Source: Gallionella sp. (GTDB lineage Bacteria; Pseudomonadota; Gammaproteobacteria; Burkholderiales; Gallionellaceae). Taken from it: a DNA stretch of 64,000 bases. The notes below the pieces were generated by a model, which had not been told where the DNA came from, made no database searches, and worked only from the letters and a program-made list of their open reading frames with translations. The DNA lies in NCBI GenBank assembly GCA_003153155.1, contig PLWV01000022.1, positions 1-64,000 of the forward strand. The letters run 5' to 3'. The number at the start of each line of letters is the position of its first letter. Positions within the stretch are counted from its first letter, which is position 1. Positions 1 through 12,069 of this stretch are shown piece by piece. The translations under genes were made by a program, and so were the position numbers.

Positions 1-1146
1 GTCGTGCAGTCGATGACCAACACCGATACGGCGGACATCGAACAGACCGCCTCGCAAGTCAAGGAGCTCGCGCGGAGCGGCTCGGAATTGGTCCGCGTCA
101 CCGTCAACAACGATGCCGCGGCAGCCGCAGTACCGCATATCCGCGAACGCTTGGATCGGCAGGGTATCAGCACGCCGTTGGTCGGCGATTTCCATTTCAA
201 CGGCCATAAGCTGCTGAAGGCGCATCCGGACTGTGCACAGGCTCTGGGGAAGCTCCGGATCAATCCGGGCAACGTCGGCCGGGGCAGCAAGCGCGACCCG
301 CAATTCGCCGAAATGATCGAAACGGCCTGCATGTTCTCGAAGCCGGTGCGCATCGGAGTGAACTGGGGCAGCCTCGATCAGGATCTGGTCGTGCGTATGA
401 TGGACGAGAATGCCAGGCTGGCGCAGCCGAAAGATGTGGGCGAAGTGACGCGTGAGGCGCTGATTGTCTCCGCGCTGGACAGCGCCAAACGTGCCGAGGA
501 ACTGGGCCTGCCTCATGATCGCATCGTGCTTTCCTGCAAGGTGAGCGAGGTGCAGGACTTGATCGCAGTCTATCGCGAACTGGCGCAGCGCTGCGACTAT
601 CCACTGCACCTCGGCCTGACCGAGGCGGGCATGGGTTCCAAGGGCATCGTCGCTTCCACAGCGGCGCTTGCCGTGTTGTTGCAGGAAGGCATCGGCGACA
701 CCATTCGTGTTTCCCTAACCCCCGAACCGGGCGGCGACCGTACGCAGGAAGTGGTGGTGGCGCAGGAGATATTGCAGACCATGGGGTTGCGCTCTTTCGC
801 GCCCATGGTCACCGCATGCCCCGGCTGCGGACGCACCACCAGCACTGTGTTTCAGGAGTTGGCGCAGAGTATTCAGTCTTATTTGCGCGCGCAGATGCCG
901 TTGTGGCGCACGCAATATAGCGGCGTGGAAGAAATGAAAGTGGCGGTGATGGGCTGCATTGTGAACGGCCCCGGCGAAAGCAAGCTGGCCAACATCGGCA
1001 TCAGCCTGCCCGGTACCGGCGAAAACCCCGCTGCCCCCGTGTATGTGGATGGCGAGAAAGTGACAACCCTGCGCGGCGACAACATCGCACAGGAATTTCA
1101 GAAAATTGTGGACGAGTATGTGGCGCGCAAGTATGCGCGGCGCTGA
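1..1146 (+). CDS. ispG: 4-hydroxy-3-methylbut-2-en-1-yl diphosphate synthase (flavodoxin type), 5' truncated by window
   Basis: IspG/GcpE is the [4Fe-4S] enzyme that makes HMBPP from MEcPP in the MEP isoprenoid pathway. The reading frame is already open at base 1 and enters at the conserved [10 protein letters not shown] segment near the N-terminus of the family, so only a few dozen codons and the start lie outside the window. The C-terminal cluster-binding part is visible: CPGCGRTT (about residues 275-282 of the visible part) and [10 protein letters not shown] (about 313-322), giving the three cysteines and the glutamate expected as ligands. The stop is TGA at 1144-1146. hisS follows after 23 bp, an arrangement common in beta- and gammaproteobacteria. 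Confidence 0.97.
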   Translation, partial: VVQSMTNTDTADIEQTASQVKELARSGSELVRVTVNNDAAAAAVPHIRERLDRQGISTPLVGDFHFNGHKLLKAHPDCAQALGKLRINPGNVGRGSKRDPQFAEMIETACMFSKPVRIGVNWGSLDQDLVVRMMDENARLAQPKDVGEVTREALIVSALDSAKRAEELGLPHDRIVLSCKVSEVQDLIAVYRELAQRCDYPLHLGLTEAGMGSKGIVASTAALAVLLQEGIGDTIRVSLTPEPGGDRTQEVVVAQEILQTMGLRSFAPMVTACPGCGRTTSTVFQELAQSIQSYLRAQMPLWRTQYSGVEEMKVAVMGCIVNGPGESKLANIGISLPGTGENPAAPVYVDGEKVTTLRGDNIAQEFQKIVDEYVARKYARR

Positions 1147-1169
1147 ACTAGATAGGTTCAAGTTTGATT

Positions 1170-2447
1170 ATGAGTGACAATAAAACATTGCAAGCCGTAA
1201 AAGGCATGAACGACATCCTGCCGGACGAGGCGGGACTCTGGTTGTGGTTCGAAGACGTGGTGCGGGCGTGGCTGGAATCTTACGGCTACCGAAACATCCG
1301 TATGCCGCTGCTGGAGCCGACTGCGCTATTCAAGCGCGCCATCGGTGAGGTGACCGACATCGTCGAGAAAGAGATGTATAGCTTTGCGGATGCGCTGAAC
1401 GGCGACCATCTCACCTTGCGCCCGGAAGGCACGGCTTCCTGCGTGCGTGCCGTGTTGCAGCACAACCTGCTGTACAATGCGCCGCAACGTTTGTACTACA
1501 GCGGGGCGATGTTCCGCCACGAGCGCCCGCAGAAGGGGCGCTACCGCCAGTTTCACCAGATCGGCGTGGAGGCATTGGGTTTTGCCGGGCCGGATATCGA
1601 TGCCGAGATGATTTTGATGTGTGCGCGGTTGTGGCGCAAATTGGGCATCCGCGATGTGACGTTGCAGATCAATACGCTGGGCGATACGACTGCGCGGCAG
1701 CGGCATCGCGACAAGTTGATCGCGTATTTTGAGCAGTTCGGCAGTGATCTGGATGCCGACGCGACGCGGCGTTTGCACAGTAATCCGCTACGCATTCTGG
1801 ACAGCAAGAATCCGGCGATGCAGGAGATTATTGCGGGTGCGCCCAAGCTGATGGACGAACTTGATGAAGAGGCGATCCAGCATTTTGCAGCGGTGCAGGA
1901 AATCTTGAAGCGGCATGATGTTGCATACGAGATCAATACGCGACTGGTGCGCGGGCTGGATTACTACAACCGCACCGTGTTCGAATGGGTTACCACGCGC
2001 CTCGGTGCGCAGGGCACCATCTGTGCCGGTGGACGTTTCGACGGGCTGATCGAGCAGATCGGCGGCAAACCGCAGCCTGCCTGTGGTTTCGCCATGGGTA
2101 TTGAGCGCCTGCTGGCGTTGTTGCAGGAAGACGGCATGGAGAATCCGCCCGCGCCGCTGGATGTGTATGTGGTGCATCAGGGCGAACTGGCGAGTAGCAT
2201 GGCGTTCGTGGTGGCCGAGCAGTTGCGTGATGCGGGGCTGCGCGTGCTGCTGCATTGTGGCGGCGGCAGTTTCAAGTCGCAGATGAAGAAGGCGGATAGC
2301 AGTAATGCGGCGTGCGCGGTCATCATCGGCGACGATGAAGCGCGCGCGGGATTGGTCACGCTCAAGCCGTTGCGCGGCGGCGAACAGTTGCAGGTTGTAC
2401 CCGGCGAGTTGCCGGGCACAATAGGTGAATTGGTTAAACTTGGTTAG
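1170..2447 (+). CDS. hisS: Histidyl-tRNA synthetase
   Basis: A class II aminoacyl-tRNA synthetase of 425 residues that charges tRNA-His. Visible signatures are [14 protein letters not shown], the motif 2 region [18 protein letters not shown], the histidine-A element [27 protein letters not shown], and motif 3 [15 protein letters not shown], followed by an anticodon-binding domain. I chose ATG at 1170 (MSDNKTLQ); a TTG two codons upstream is also in frame but less likely. It is the second gene of the ispG-hisS-yfgM-bamB run. Confidence 0.97.
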   Translation: MSDNKTLQAVKGMNDILPDEAGLWLWFEDVVRAWLESYGYRNIRMPLLEPTALFKRAIGEVTDIVEKEMYSFADALNGDHLTLRPEGTASCVRAVLQHNLLYNAPQRLYYSGAMFRHERPQKGRYRQFHQIGVEALGFAGPDIDAEMILMCARLWRKLGIRDVTLQINTLGDTTARQRHRDKLIAYFEQFGSDLDADATRRLHSNPLRILDSKNPAMQEIIAGAPKLMDELDEEAIQHFAAVQEILKRHDVAYEINTRLVRGLDYYNRTVFEWVTTRLGAQGTICAGGRFDGLIEQIGGKPQPACGFAMGIERLLALLQEDGMENPPAPLDVYVVHQGELASSMAFVVAEQLRDAGLRVLLHCGGGSFKSQMKKADSSNAACAVIIGDDEARAGLVTLKPLRGGEQLQVVPGELPGTIGELVKLG

Positions 2448-2456
2448 GAATAGAAA

Positions 2457-3095
2457 ATGGCGACACTGGATTTGCAGGAACAGGAACAGGTAGATGCATT
2501 CAAGCACTGGTGGAAAGACAACGGCAAATGGATTTTGCTGTTGCTGGCGTTGGTGTTGGGTGGCATTGCCGCGACGAAGGGCTGGCAGTCTTACAAGAAC
2601 AAGCAGGCGAATGAAGCCGCGACGTTGTTTGCCGAACTGAACAAGCAGGTCAGCAGCAACGATCCCAAGCGCATCAACGATGCGGCGGCGGCAGTGATGG
2701 ACCAATACGGTTCCAGCGCCTACGCGCCGCGTGCCGCACTGCTGGCGGCACAAGTCAACATCCAGGCCAGAGATGCCGCGCGCGCCAAGACGCAGCTGCA
2801 TTGGGTGATCGACCATGCCAGCGAGGCCGCGCTGAAGGATGTGGCGCGCCTTAAACTGGCGAGCCTGCTGCTGGACGAGAAGGGCTATGCCGAAGCGCTG
2901 ACCCTGCTTGACGCAACCCATCCCGACGCTTTCACCGGTTTGTATGCCGACCTCAAGGGTGATGTGCTGAACGCGCAGGGCAAGACAGAAGAGGCGCGCG
3001 CCGCGTACCAGCAGGCATTTGAAAAGGCCGATGCCAAGAGTCCTTACCGCAACTTGATCCAGATAAAACTGGATGCGCTCGGAGGCACAAAATGA
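2457..3095 (+). CDS. YfgM-like tetratricopeptide membrane protein
   Basis: A 212-residue protein of the YfgM/DUF2133 type. The N-terminus is cytosolic (MATLDLQEQEQVDAFKHWW), followed by one transmembrane segment at about 24-44 (WILLLLALVLGGIAA) and a periplasmic part rich in TPR-like alpha-helical repeats. In E. coli the homologue is a Sec-translocon-associated ancillary chaperone in the periplasm. It lies between hisS and bamB, the conserved location for this family, and overlaps bamB by 4 bp (ATGA), so the two are probably translationally coupled. Confidence 0.9.
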   Translation: MATLDLQEQEQVDAFKHWWKDNGKWILLLLALVLGGIAATKGWQSYKNKQANEAATLFAELNKQVSSNDPKRINDAAAAVMDQYGSSAYAPRAALLAAQVNIQARDAARAKTQLHWVIDHASEAALKDVARLKLASLLLDEKGYAEALTLLDATHPDAFTGLYADLKGDVLNAQGKTEEARAAYQQAFEKADAKSPYRNLIQIKLDALGGTK

Positions 3096-4243
3096 AATTC
3101 GTTCGCCCCAATACATTCCGGTTAGCCGCGCTGCTGTCAGTCGTGTTGCTTGCGGGCTGCTCCAGTTGGTTTGGAAGCTCAGTCAAGCCCAAGGAGCCGA
3201 ACAAGCTGGTTGAATTCAAGTCGACCGCCACGGTGGAAGTGCGCTGGCACCAGGATGTGGGTGGAGCGGAAGGCAATGCGCTGCAACCTGCAGTGACGAG
3301 CGACGCGGTGTATGCCGCGAATGCCAAGGGCGAAGTATTCCGTTTGGAACGCGCGACGGGCAAACAGGTGTGGCGCGCCGATAGCGGCTTTGCCATCTCC
3401 GGCGGCGTGGGGGCGGGCGATAATCTGGTGCTGGTCGGCGGCGGGAAGGGCGATCTGGCGGCATTTGGGCAGGATGGTAAATTGCGCTGGAAGGTCAAGG
3501 TATCCAGCGAGATATTGAGCGCGCCGCAGGCATCCAACGGCATCGTCGTGGTGCGTACCGGTGACGGGCGCATTGTCGGGCTGAACGCAGCAGATGGTGC
3601 GCGCCAGTGGTTGTATGAGCGTGCCACTCCGGCGCTGATTGTACGCAGCCATGCCGGTGTGAGCATAACGCGCGGTATCGTGTATGTCGGCTTTGCCGGC
3701 GGCAGGCTGGCGTTGATCAACCTGAGCAATGGTATCGTCATGTGGGAAACTGCGGTCTCGCAGCCTCGCGGTAATACCGAATTGGAACGCATCAGCGACA
3801 TTACCAGTTTGCCGGTGGCAGACGGCGAGCAGGTTTGCGCAGTGGCCTTTCAGGGCAGCGTGGCTTGCTTCGATATAGCCCAGGGCAATCCGCTGTGGAG
3901 CCGCGAACTGTCCAGTGACAAGGGCATGGCCATGTCGGGCAAATATCTCTATGTGACCGACACCGACGGTGCGGTGTCCGCACTGGACAAGACCAGCGGC
4001 AGTTCGCTGTGGAAGAACGACCAATTGACCTTGCGCCGCACTTCGATGCCTTATGTGATAGGTAACTACGTTGCAGTGGGCGATTACGAAGGTTATGTGC
4101 ATCTGTTGAACCGTGATGACGGCAGCTTCACGGGACGCTTCAGGACCGATGGTGGCAGCATCGTGGCGGCGCCGATAGAGCTGGATGAGGGCATGCTGGT
4201 GCAAACAAGCAATGGCGGTTTGTATTCAGTGGTCGTCCACTAA
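3092..4243 (+). CDS. bamB: Outer-membrane assembly lipoprotein BamB
   Basis: A 383-residue beta-propeller lipoprotein of the BAM complex that inserts outer-membrane proteins. It has a lipoprotein signal with lipobox LLAGC (Cys at residue 23). PQQ-like blade repeats follow, with recurring patterns such as LERATGKQVWRAD, LNAADGARQWLYE, DIAQGNPLWSREL and LDKTSGSSLWKND. Its position between the YfgM-like gene and der matches the usual bam locus. The ATG overlaps the preceding stop. Confidence 0.96.
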   Translation: MKFVRPNTFRLAALLSVVLLAGCSSWFGSSVKPKEPNKLVEFKSTATVEVRWHQDVGGAEGNALQPAVTSDAVYAANAKGEVFRLERATGKQVWRADSGFAISGGVGAGDNLVLVGGGKGDLAAFGQDGKLRWKVKVSSEILSAPQASNGIVVVRTGDGRIVGLNAADGARQWLYERATPALIVRSHAGVSITRGIVYVGFAGGRLALINLSNGIVMWETAVSQPRGNTELERISDITSLPVADGEQVCAVAFQGSVACFDIAQGNPLWSRELSSDKGMAMSGKYLYVTDTDGAVSALDKTSGSSLWKNDQLTLRRTSMPYVIGNYVAVGDYEGYVHLLNRDDGSFTGRFRTDGGSIVAAPIELDEGMLVQTSNGGLYSVVVH

Positions 4244-4250
4244 ATTTATA

Positions 4251-4342
4251 GCCCTCTCCCTCAATCCCTCTCCCACAAGTGGGCGAGGGAAGCACAACAC
4301 CCCCCTCTCCCGCTTGCGGGAGAGGGGCTGGGGGAGAGGGAT
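4251..4342. repeat. REP-like palindromic intergenic repeat between bamB and der
   Basis: Two hairpins sit side by side. One has arms CCCTC (4266-4270) and GAGGG (4285-4289) with further pairing inside. The other is a near-perfect stem at 4303-4326 (CCCTCTCCC / GGGAGAGGG around GCTTGC). The flanks (from 4264 and up to 4342) are also mutually complementary. The composition is typical of dispersed CCCTCTCCC-type bacterial repeats. It fills most of the 119-bp bamB-der gap and could act as an mRNA end or stabiliser; no separate gene is present. Confidence 0.7.
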
Positions 4343-4362
4343 TCAACAACTGAAAGCTCGAA

Positions 4363-5757
4363 ATGTTACCCACGCTCGTTCTGGTTGGCCGACCCAATGT
4401 CGGCAAATCTACGCTGTTCAACCGCCTTACGCGCAGCCGTGATGCGCTGGTGGCCGACCAGCCTGGGCTGACGCGCGACCGTCACTACGGGCGCGGGCGC
4501 ATAGGCGAACGGCCTTTTCTGGTAGTGGATACCGGTGGTCTGGAGCCGGTGGCCAAGGAAGGCATCCTGTTCGAGATGGCCAAGCAGACGCGACAGGCGG
4601 TAGACGAGGCCGACGTCGTGCTGTTTCTGGTGGATGGTCGCCAGGGTTGTACGCCGCAGGACAAAATCATCGCCGAACAATTGCGCAAGACCGGGCGTCC
4701 TGTGCTGCTGCTGGTCAACAAGGCCGAGGGCATGCAGCGCGTTGCCGTCACCAATGAATTTTTCGAGCTGGGCATCGGCGAGCCGCTGCCGATCTCTTCG
4801 GCGCATGGCGACAATGTGACGGAGGTGGTGGAACTTGCGCTGGCAGAATTGCCGCCGCAGGAAGAAGGCGCAGAAGAAAAATCCGACCATCCCAAACTAG
4901 CCATTGTCGGACGTCCCAATGTGGGCAAATCCACGCTGGTGAATGCCATCCTGGGCGAAGAGCGAGTGATCGCTTTCGATCAGCCCGGCACTACGCGCGA
5001 CAGTATCTACATCGATTTCGAGCGCGGCGGCAAGCAGTACACCATCATCGACACCGCCGGGGTGCGCCGCCGTGGCAAGGTGGATGAGGCCATCGAAAAA
5101 TTTTCCGTGATCAAAACCCTGCAAGCGGTGGAAGACGCCAACGTGGTGGTGCTGGTGGTGGACGGGCGTGACCAGATCACCGAACAGGACGCACATATCG
5201 CCGACTTCGTGCTGGAAGCCGGACGCGCGCTGGTGCTGGCGGTGAACAAGTGGGACGGGCTGGACGAGTATCAGCGTGCCACCGTTAAGCGCGACATCGA
5301 GCGCAAGCTGCATTTTCTCAGCTTCGCCAAACTGCATTTCATTTCTGCGCTGCATGGCAACGGCATCCCCGGCGTGCTGAAATCGGTGGACGAAGCCTAC
5401 GCCGCTGCAATGGCCAAGATGCCCACACCGCAACTCACGCGCGTGCTGATCGCAGCAGTCGAAAAGCAGCAACCCCCGCGCTCCCAGTTCCGTCCCAAGA
5501 TGCGCTACGCCCATCAGGGCGGCAGCAACCCGCCGCTGATCGTGATCCATGGCAGTGCGCTGGACAAAATCCCGGATAGTTATCGCCGCTATCTGGAGCG
5601 TTCCTTTTGCGAGGCCTTCAAACTGCAAGGCACTCCGCTCAGAATCGAATTCAAGGCGGGCAAGAACCCATTCGAGGGCAGGAAGCGCCCACTCACCGAA
5701 AGCGAGGAGCGCAAGAACCATCGCGCGCGCATCCGGGGGCGCAGGCTGTACGGCTGA
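4363..5757 (+). CDS. der: Ribosome-assembly GTPase Der (EngA)
   Basis: A 464-residue tandem GTPase needed for 50S subunit assembly. Domain 1 starts at residue 8 ([22 protein letters not shown]); domain 2 starts near residue 183 ([22 protein letters not shown]). The C-terminal KH-like domain begins around residue 355 and ends in the basic [14 protein letters not shown] tail. Length and order match the family. ATG at 4363 gives the standard start [15 protein letters not shown]. Confidence 0.97.
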   Translation: MLPTLVLVGRPNVGKSTLFNRLTRSRDALVADQPGLTRDRHYGRGRIGERPFLVVDTGGLEPVAKEGILFEMAKQTRQAVDEADVVLFLVDGRQGCTPQDKIIAEQLRKTGRPVLLLVNKAEGMQRVAVTNEFFELGIGEPLPISSAHGDNVTEVVELALAELPPQEEGAEEKSDHPKLAIVGRPNVGKSTLVNAILGEERVIAFDQPGTTRDSIYIDFERGGKQYTIIDTAGVRRRGKVDEAIEKFSVIKTLQAVEDANVVVLVVDGRDQITEQDAHIADFVLEAGRALVLAVNKWDGLDEYQRATVKRDIERKLHFLSFAKLHFISALHGNGIPGVLKSVDEAYAAAMAKMPTPQLTRVLIAAVEKQQPPRSQFRPKMRYAHQGGSNPPLIVIHGSALDKIPDSYRRYLERSFCEAFKLQGTPLRIEFKAGKNPFEGRKRPLTESEERKNHRARIRGRRLYG

Positions 5758-5849
5758 CACATCCCGTCCTGCAAATGCACTTGCCCGTGATTGGAATTAC
5801 AATTGCGGGGTGTCGCAATCTTCTTCCGTTCACTTGTATGGAGGTTTTA

Positions 5850-6644
5850 ATGAAAAATATTCTTGCAGCTATAGCTCTGTTTCTCGCCACAACTTCACTA
5901 TCCCATGCCGCCGTGCAGGGCAGGGAAGTGACGTATAGCGCCAGCGGCACGACTCTCAAAGGATATGTCGCCTACGACGATGCAATCAAAGGCAAACGCC
6001 CCGGCATTCTGGTGGTGCATGAGTGGTGGGGGCACAACGAATACGCGCGCAAGCGCGCCCGCATGCTGGCGGAGCAGGGTTACACCGCGCTGGCGCTGGA
6101 CATGTACGGCGACGGTAAGCAGGCGCATCATCCGGATGATGCAGGCAAGTTTGCCAGCGAGGTGAGCAAGAATGCGGCTCTGTCCAAGGCAAGATTCGAT
6201 GCTGCATTTGATTTGCTCAAGAAAGAGAAAACGGTGGATGCTGCCAACATTGGAGCCATCGGTTACTGCTTCGGCGGCACGGTGGTGTTGAATATGGCGC
6301 GCATTGGCGAACCGCTTAAGGTCGTAGTCAGCTTTCATGGCGGCTTAGGTACAGAGCACCCGGCCGAGTCGGGCAAGGTGCAAGCGCGCATCGCATCGTT
6401 CACCGGCGAGGATGATCCGATGATACCCGCAGCACAGGTTGCGGCTTTCCGTCAGGAAATGGACAAGGCGGGCGTGACTTACAAGGTGGTGACCTACCCC
6501 GGCGCCCAGCACGCCTTCACCAATCCCGATGCCGACAAATACGGCAAGGAATTCAAATTACCGCTGGCTTACAACGCGGCGGCAGACAAGGCTTCGTGGG
6601 ATGCGGGTCTGGCGTTTCTGGCGGATGCGTTCAAGGCGAAATAG
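5850..6644 (+). CDS. Secreted dienelactone hydrolase family protein
   Basis: An alpha/beta hydrolase of the DLH family (264 residues). The catalytic triad is visible: nucleophile Cys in GYCFGGT, Asp in GEDDPMIP and His in PGAQHAF. Unlike cytosolic dienelactone hydrolases it carries a signal peptide (MKNILAAIALFLATTSLSHA), so it is probably periplasmic and its substrate is unknown. I chose ATG at 5850 because of the GGAGG Shine-Dalgarno at 5840-5844; longer in-frame starts overlap der. The related DLH/YghX-type secreted proteins are mostly uncharacterised. Confidence 0.88.
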   Translation: MKNILAAIALFLATTSLSHAAVQGREVTYSASGTTLKGYVAYDDAIKGKRPGILVVHEWWGHNEYARKRARMLAEQGYTALALDMYGDGKQAHHPDDAGKFASEVSKNAALSKARFDAAFDLLKKEKTVDAANIGAIGYCFGGTVVLNMARIGEPLKVVVSFHGGLGTEHPAESGKVQARIASFTGEDDPMIPAAQVAAFRQEMDKAGVTYKVVTYPGAQHAFTNPDADKYGKEFKLPLAYNAAADKASWDAGLAFLADAFKAK

Positions 6645-6677
6645 GTTTATTGCTTAACCAATACCCGCTAAATAAGT

Positions 6678-7955
6678 ATGTTGGAAATCTCATTGATCAT
6701 CGTTGTGCTGGTGCTGGTCATCGCGTTGCTCGCGATGCAGTACAAGCTGCCCGCGCGCTCTGCGCAGGTGCTGGAGCAACAGCATCGCGCCATGCTGTCC
6801 GATTTGCACGACGGCCTGAACAAGCAGGGCGACCGGTTGATCGCGAGCCAATCCGAACAGTCCGAGCGTTTGCGTGCGGCGGTGGGTGAGGAGTTGCGCC
6901 TCACGCGCGAGGCAATTGCTGCGTTGCAAGCCAAGCAGGACGTACTGCGTAGCGAGATACTTGCGCAGACGCTGGCGAAGCTGGCGGAGCAGGGGCGCGA
7001 AGATCAGAAGCTGATTCAGGATTCTTTCCGCAATGCCACGCAGCATCTGGCTGGCAGCATCGAGACCTTGTCCAAGACCGTGGACGGACGGCTGGAACAA
7101 ATCGGCGGCAAAGTGAACGAGCGGCTGGACGAGGGCTTCAAGAAGACCAACGAAACTTTTGTCAGCGTGATGGCGCGGCTGGCCACCATCGACGAGGCGC
7201 AGAAAAAGATCGACGGCCTGACCACCAACATGGTGAGCTTGCAGGAATTGCTGGGCGACAAACGCTCGCGCGGCGCGTTCGGCGAGGTGCAGCTGGAAGG
7301 TCTGGTGCGCAACATCATGCCACCGCAATCCTATGATATGCAGCACACTCTGCCCAATGGTACCCGCGCCGATTGCGTGCTGCTGCTGCCGGAGCCGACC
7401 GGAATGGTGGCGGTGGATGCGAAGTTCCCGCTGGAAAATTATCACCGTATGTTCGATGCGGGTCTGTCCGTGGCGGACAAGGCGGTGGCGCAGCGCCAGT
7501 TCAAGGCGGATATCAAAAAGCATGTGGACGACATCAGCAGCAAATACATTATTCCGGGCGTGACTTCGGATGGCGCGGTGATGTTCGTTCCCGCCGAGGC
7601 AGTGTTCGCCGAAATTCACGCGCATCATCCCGATGTGGTGGACTATGCCATGCAGCGGCGCGTGTGGGTGGTGTCGCCTACCACGCTGATGGCGGTGCTT
7701 AACACCGCGCGCGCGGTGATGAAAGATGTGGAGACGCGCAAGCAGGTGCATATCATTCAGGACGAACTGGGCAAGCTGGGCAAGGACTTTGGTCGCTTCG
7801 ACGAGCGCATGAAAAAGCTGGCGGAGCACATCCGCCAGGCGAACAAGGACGTGGACGAAGTGCAAATCAGCAGCCGTAAAATCACCGAACAGTTTGCTAA
7901 AATCGAGCGCGTGGAACTCGACCACGTGTTGCCGCAAGTGAACGGTGAGCTATAG
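6678..7955 (+). CDS. rmuC: DNA recombination protein RmuC
   Basis: A 425-residue RmuC-family protein. It has an N-terminal transmembrane segment at about 3-22, a long coiled coil at about 25-190, then the conserved nuclease-like RmuC domain (RSRGAFGEVQLEGLV, AVDAKFPLENY, VSPTTLMAVLNT). RmuC limits DNA inversion at short inverted repeats in E. coli, which is of interest in a window full of palindromes. It ends 6 bp before nadE, so the two are probably cotranscribed. Confidence 0.93.
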   Translation: MLEISLIIVVLVLVIALLAMQYKLPARSAQVLEQQHRAMLSDLHDGLNKQGDRLIASQSEQSERLRAAVGEELRLTREAIAALQAKQDVLRSEILAQTLAKLAEQGREDQKLIQDSFRNATQHLAGSIETLSKTVDGRLEQIGGKVNERLDEGFKKTNETFVSVMARLATIDEAQKKIDGLTTNMVSLQELLGDKRSRGAFGEVQLEGLVRNIMPPQSYDMQHTLPNGTRADCVLLLPEPTGMVAVDAKFPLENYHRMFDAGLSVADKAVAQRQFKADIKKHVDDISSKYIIPGVTSDGAVMFVPAEAVFAEIHAHHPDVVDYAMQRRVWVVSPTTLMAVLNTARAVMKDVETRKQVHIIQDELGKLGKDFGRFDERMKKLAEHIRQANKDVDEVQISSRKITEQFAKIERVELDHVLPQVNGEL

Positions 7956-7961
7956 AGCAGT

Positions 7962-9946
<1,985 letters not shown>

Positions 9947-10004
9947 GATCGTTTCTTGACCGTAGGGTTAGGCGGCTGATCGTAGCTGCTAAGGTTCATC
10001 AGCG

Positions 10005-10787
10005 TCAGACTCTGGTATCAGAAGGTTTGCGCCCGAGAATGAGCAGCGTGCGCACCGGAATACGAAACCCTCCGTCGGTATCTCGCGTGATTTCGAGTTC
10101 CGATAACCACTCCGGCGAGACGGAAGCTAATCGATCTTGGATGGCCTGCAAAGCTTCAGTGCCAGAATCGCCCAGTTCACACCACCGCTTGACCGTCAGG
10201 CCGCCGGGAATCTCCCAGCAGCGGTTTTCGCACGCCTCCACTTCCAGCCCATTCGCCGCGAAAAGCTCGCGCCAGTACTTTGCCGTGTAAGAACGTACGT
10301 GCGTCGGGTCATGGAGCACTTCGATCTCGTGATTGAGGGCATCGAGAGTAGGGTTCTCATCACCTTCCATGTCGATAATTGCTACGTAGCCGCCCGACTT
10401 CGTCAGACGGGTCATTTCAGTCATTGCTTTGGGAAGGTCGGAGAAATGGTGCGCCGCCAACCGGCAAACGACCAAATCGAACGACGCAGATGCCAACGGG
10501 ATTGACTCCGCAAATGCCTCAACTGTTTCGACGGCAACGCCGCGTTCTGCCGCTAGACGTTGCACCTGCGCGAGCATGTTCGGCGCGGGATCGACCGCGA
10601 CGATCCGCGAGGCGATTCCGGCGAATCCAAGACCCGAGTGGCCTGCGCCGCAGGCTAAGTCGCAAACCGAATCGACGCGCGGCAGGAGTGTGTGCAGGTG
10701 GACGAGGGTAGGGCTACCTGTGTGAACCTCGCTTGTGGCATAGCCGCCAGCGATTGCATTAAAACGCTTTGAGGAGGATGAGTTCAT
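10005..10787 (-). CDS. Class I SAM-dependent methyltransferase
   Basis: A 260-residue UbiE/COG2226-like methyltransferase fold. Motif I is VCDLACGAGHSGLGFA (about 41-56), motif II is VDPAPNML, and a VVCRLAAHHFSDL strand and a GGYVAIIDME strand follow. The substrate cannot be told. It is alone on the minus strand between glnB and the redox operon and reads away from the latter. It is probably accessory. Confidence 0.85.
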   Translation of the reverse strand: MNSSSSKRFNAIAGGYATSEVHTGSPTLVHLHTLLPRVDSVCDLACGAGHSGLGFAGIASRIVAVDPAPNMLAQVQRLAAERGVAVETVEAFAESIPLASASFDLVVCRLAAHHFSDLPKAMTEMTRLTKSGGYVAIIDMEGDENPTLDALNHEIEVLHDPTHVRSYTAKYWRELFAANGLEVEACENRCWEIPGGLTVKRWCELGDSGTEALQAIQDRLASVSPEWLSELEITRDTDGGFRIPVRTLLILGRKPSDTRV

Positions 10788-11156
10788 ATTCTGGTTTCTC
10801 TATGTTGCCTGACGTTAAATAGACACCAGTAAAAGACCTAATCTCTTAGCAGAGCTGGTGGTTATTCTGCTATTTATAAATGGAGCCTGATTCATGTCGA
10901 TCAGCAATCAGCGCACCGTATCATAAAAATAGCGCAACCGTGAAACGTTCAAATTGGTGCCGGAAGATTATGCCCAGGAAAATGGAATCAGGTTGCACCG
11001 AGTGCGAATAATCGAGCGCAATTACTTGAGTTATATCGGTGGGTAATGCGCTTCAATTTAGTCGTGTAATTCAAGCTTCCCCACTGATTCCTTTGCATTA
11101 AACGCCGGAGAAAAAACGGCCCCCATATTTTTTAAAAAACCTTTTTTATAACCCTC
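10788..11156. other. Intergenic region between divergent methyltransferase and redox operon
   Basis: No gene recognised. It contains a 7-bp inverted repeat TAGCAGA (10847-10853) / TCTGCTA (10866-10872), too far from any start to interpret, and is AT-rich near 11125-11156. It must hold the minus-strand promoter for the methyltransferase; I could not pick one with confidence. Confidence 0.5.
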
Positions 11157-11184
11157 TTGTCAATATTGCAAACTTCTTTATAAT
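11157..11184 (+). promoter_or_regulatory. Sigma-70-type promoter of the 11.3-24.5 kb redox operon
   Basis: -35 TTGTCA at 11157-11162, 16-bp spacer, -10 TATAAT at 11179-11184. Both boxes are near consensus and sit in an AT-rich tract upstream of the first operon gene. Transcription would start near 11191, leaving a leader of about 125 nt before ATG 11315. No FNR or other operator was recognised over it. Confidence 0.75.
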
Positions 11185-11232
11185 CCCTTCGCTCGCTAAA
11201 AAATAATCGTTCGTCAAAAAAAATCGAGCAGC

Positions 11233-11248
11233 GGAACCGACAGGTTCC
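11233..11248 (+). promoter_or_regulatory. Leader hairpin of the redox operon
   Basis: A perfect 6-bp stem GGAACC (11233-11238) / GGTTCC (11243-11248) with a 4-nt loop lies in the predicted 5' leader. GGAACC occurs again near 11288, so an alternative pairing with GGTTCC is possible close to the translation start. Function is unknown. Confidence 0.35.
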
Positions 11249-11314
11249 ATCACACAATGCTTCGGCTCCGGTCACAATGTGGCTAAAGGAACCGAGTACG
11301 GGGAGACAGCGTAT

Positions 11315-12058
11315 ATGGGAAGCGCACCGGCAGGGGCGGGGGGTGTTTTGTCGTCTTCGCAGGAAGACGGGCAGCAAGGCAAGGCAGTGGGAAGCCTGGT
11401 CACAGTTTATATCATGGGCAAGGCGTACGAAGTGCCCGCCGAGGCAACCATCATGGGTGCCATCGAGTACGCCGGGCATCAGATCATTCGCGGTGCCGGT
11501 TGCCGCGAAGGTTATTGCGGCGCCTGCGCCACCATCTACCGTCTTCCCGGAGATTACAAAATCCGCACCGGCCTGGCCTGTATGACCATGGTCGAAGAGG
11601 GCATGACTCTGGCCCAGATTCCTTCGGTTCCCGCCGAGAAGGCAATCTACGATATCGAAAAACTCAAACCCAACGTCACTGCCATCCAGCAGATGTACCC
11701 GACGGTGTTCCGTTGCGTCGCGTGCAACACCTGCACCAAATCCTGTCCGCAAGGACTTCAGGTCATGGACTACGTCCAAGCCGCCAAGCGCGGCGACATC
11801 GCGGCGGTGATGGATCTTTCTTTCGACTGTGTCGTGTGCGGGCTGTGCATGCTGCGCTGCCCTGCCGAGATCACGCAACCCCTGATGGGCATCATGGCGA
11901 AACGCCTGTACGGGCGCTACCTGCGCAAGGAAAGCCCGGAACTGGCGGAACGCGTCAAGGCCGTGGAAGACGGTGCTTACGCGGCGGAGTACGCCGAGTT
12001 GATGAAGATGGGCCGCGAAGATTTATCGAAACGTTATTACGCCAGAGATTCGGAATAA
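11315..12058 (+). CDS. Fumarate reductase/thiol:fumarate reductase-like iron-sulfur subunit (copy 1)
   Basis: A soluble FrdB/TfrB-type electron-transfer subunit (247 residues from ATG 11315). The N-terminal [2Fe-2S] domain has CREGYCGACATIY plus a later Cys (GLACMTM). Two [4Fe-4S] motifs follow, CVACNTCTKSCPQG and CVVCGLCMLRCPAE. This is the 2Fe + 2x4Fe layout of TfrB/HdrC-like subunits rather than the 2Fe-4Fe-3Fe set of membrane quinol:fumarate reductases, and no membrane anchor gene is present. ATG 11315 is preferred over a start 36 bp upstream because GGGGAG lies 9 bp before it. The flavoprotein gene follows after 11 bp. It presumably passes electrons to that flavoprotein. Confidence 0.85.
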   Translation: MGSAPAGAGGVLSSSQEDGQQGKAVGSLVTVYIMGKAYEVPAEATIMGAIEYAGHQIIRGAGCREGYCGACATIYRLPGDYKIRTGLACMTMVEEGMTLAQIPSVPAEKAIYDIEKLKPNVTAIQQMYPTVFRCVACNTCTKSCPQGLQVMDYVQAAKRGDIAAVMDLSFDCVVCGLCMLRCPAEITQPLMGIMAKRLYGRYLRKESPELAERVKAVEDGAYAAEYAELMKMGREDLSKRYYARDSE

Positions 12059-12069
12059 AGGGGAAACAG

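Noticed and set aside
5781-5803. Promoter TTGCCC/TACAAT before the dienelactone hydrolase gene
   Set aside because: The spacing is only 11 bp, so the boxes do not form a sigma-70 promoter.
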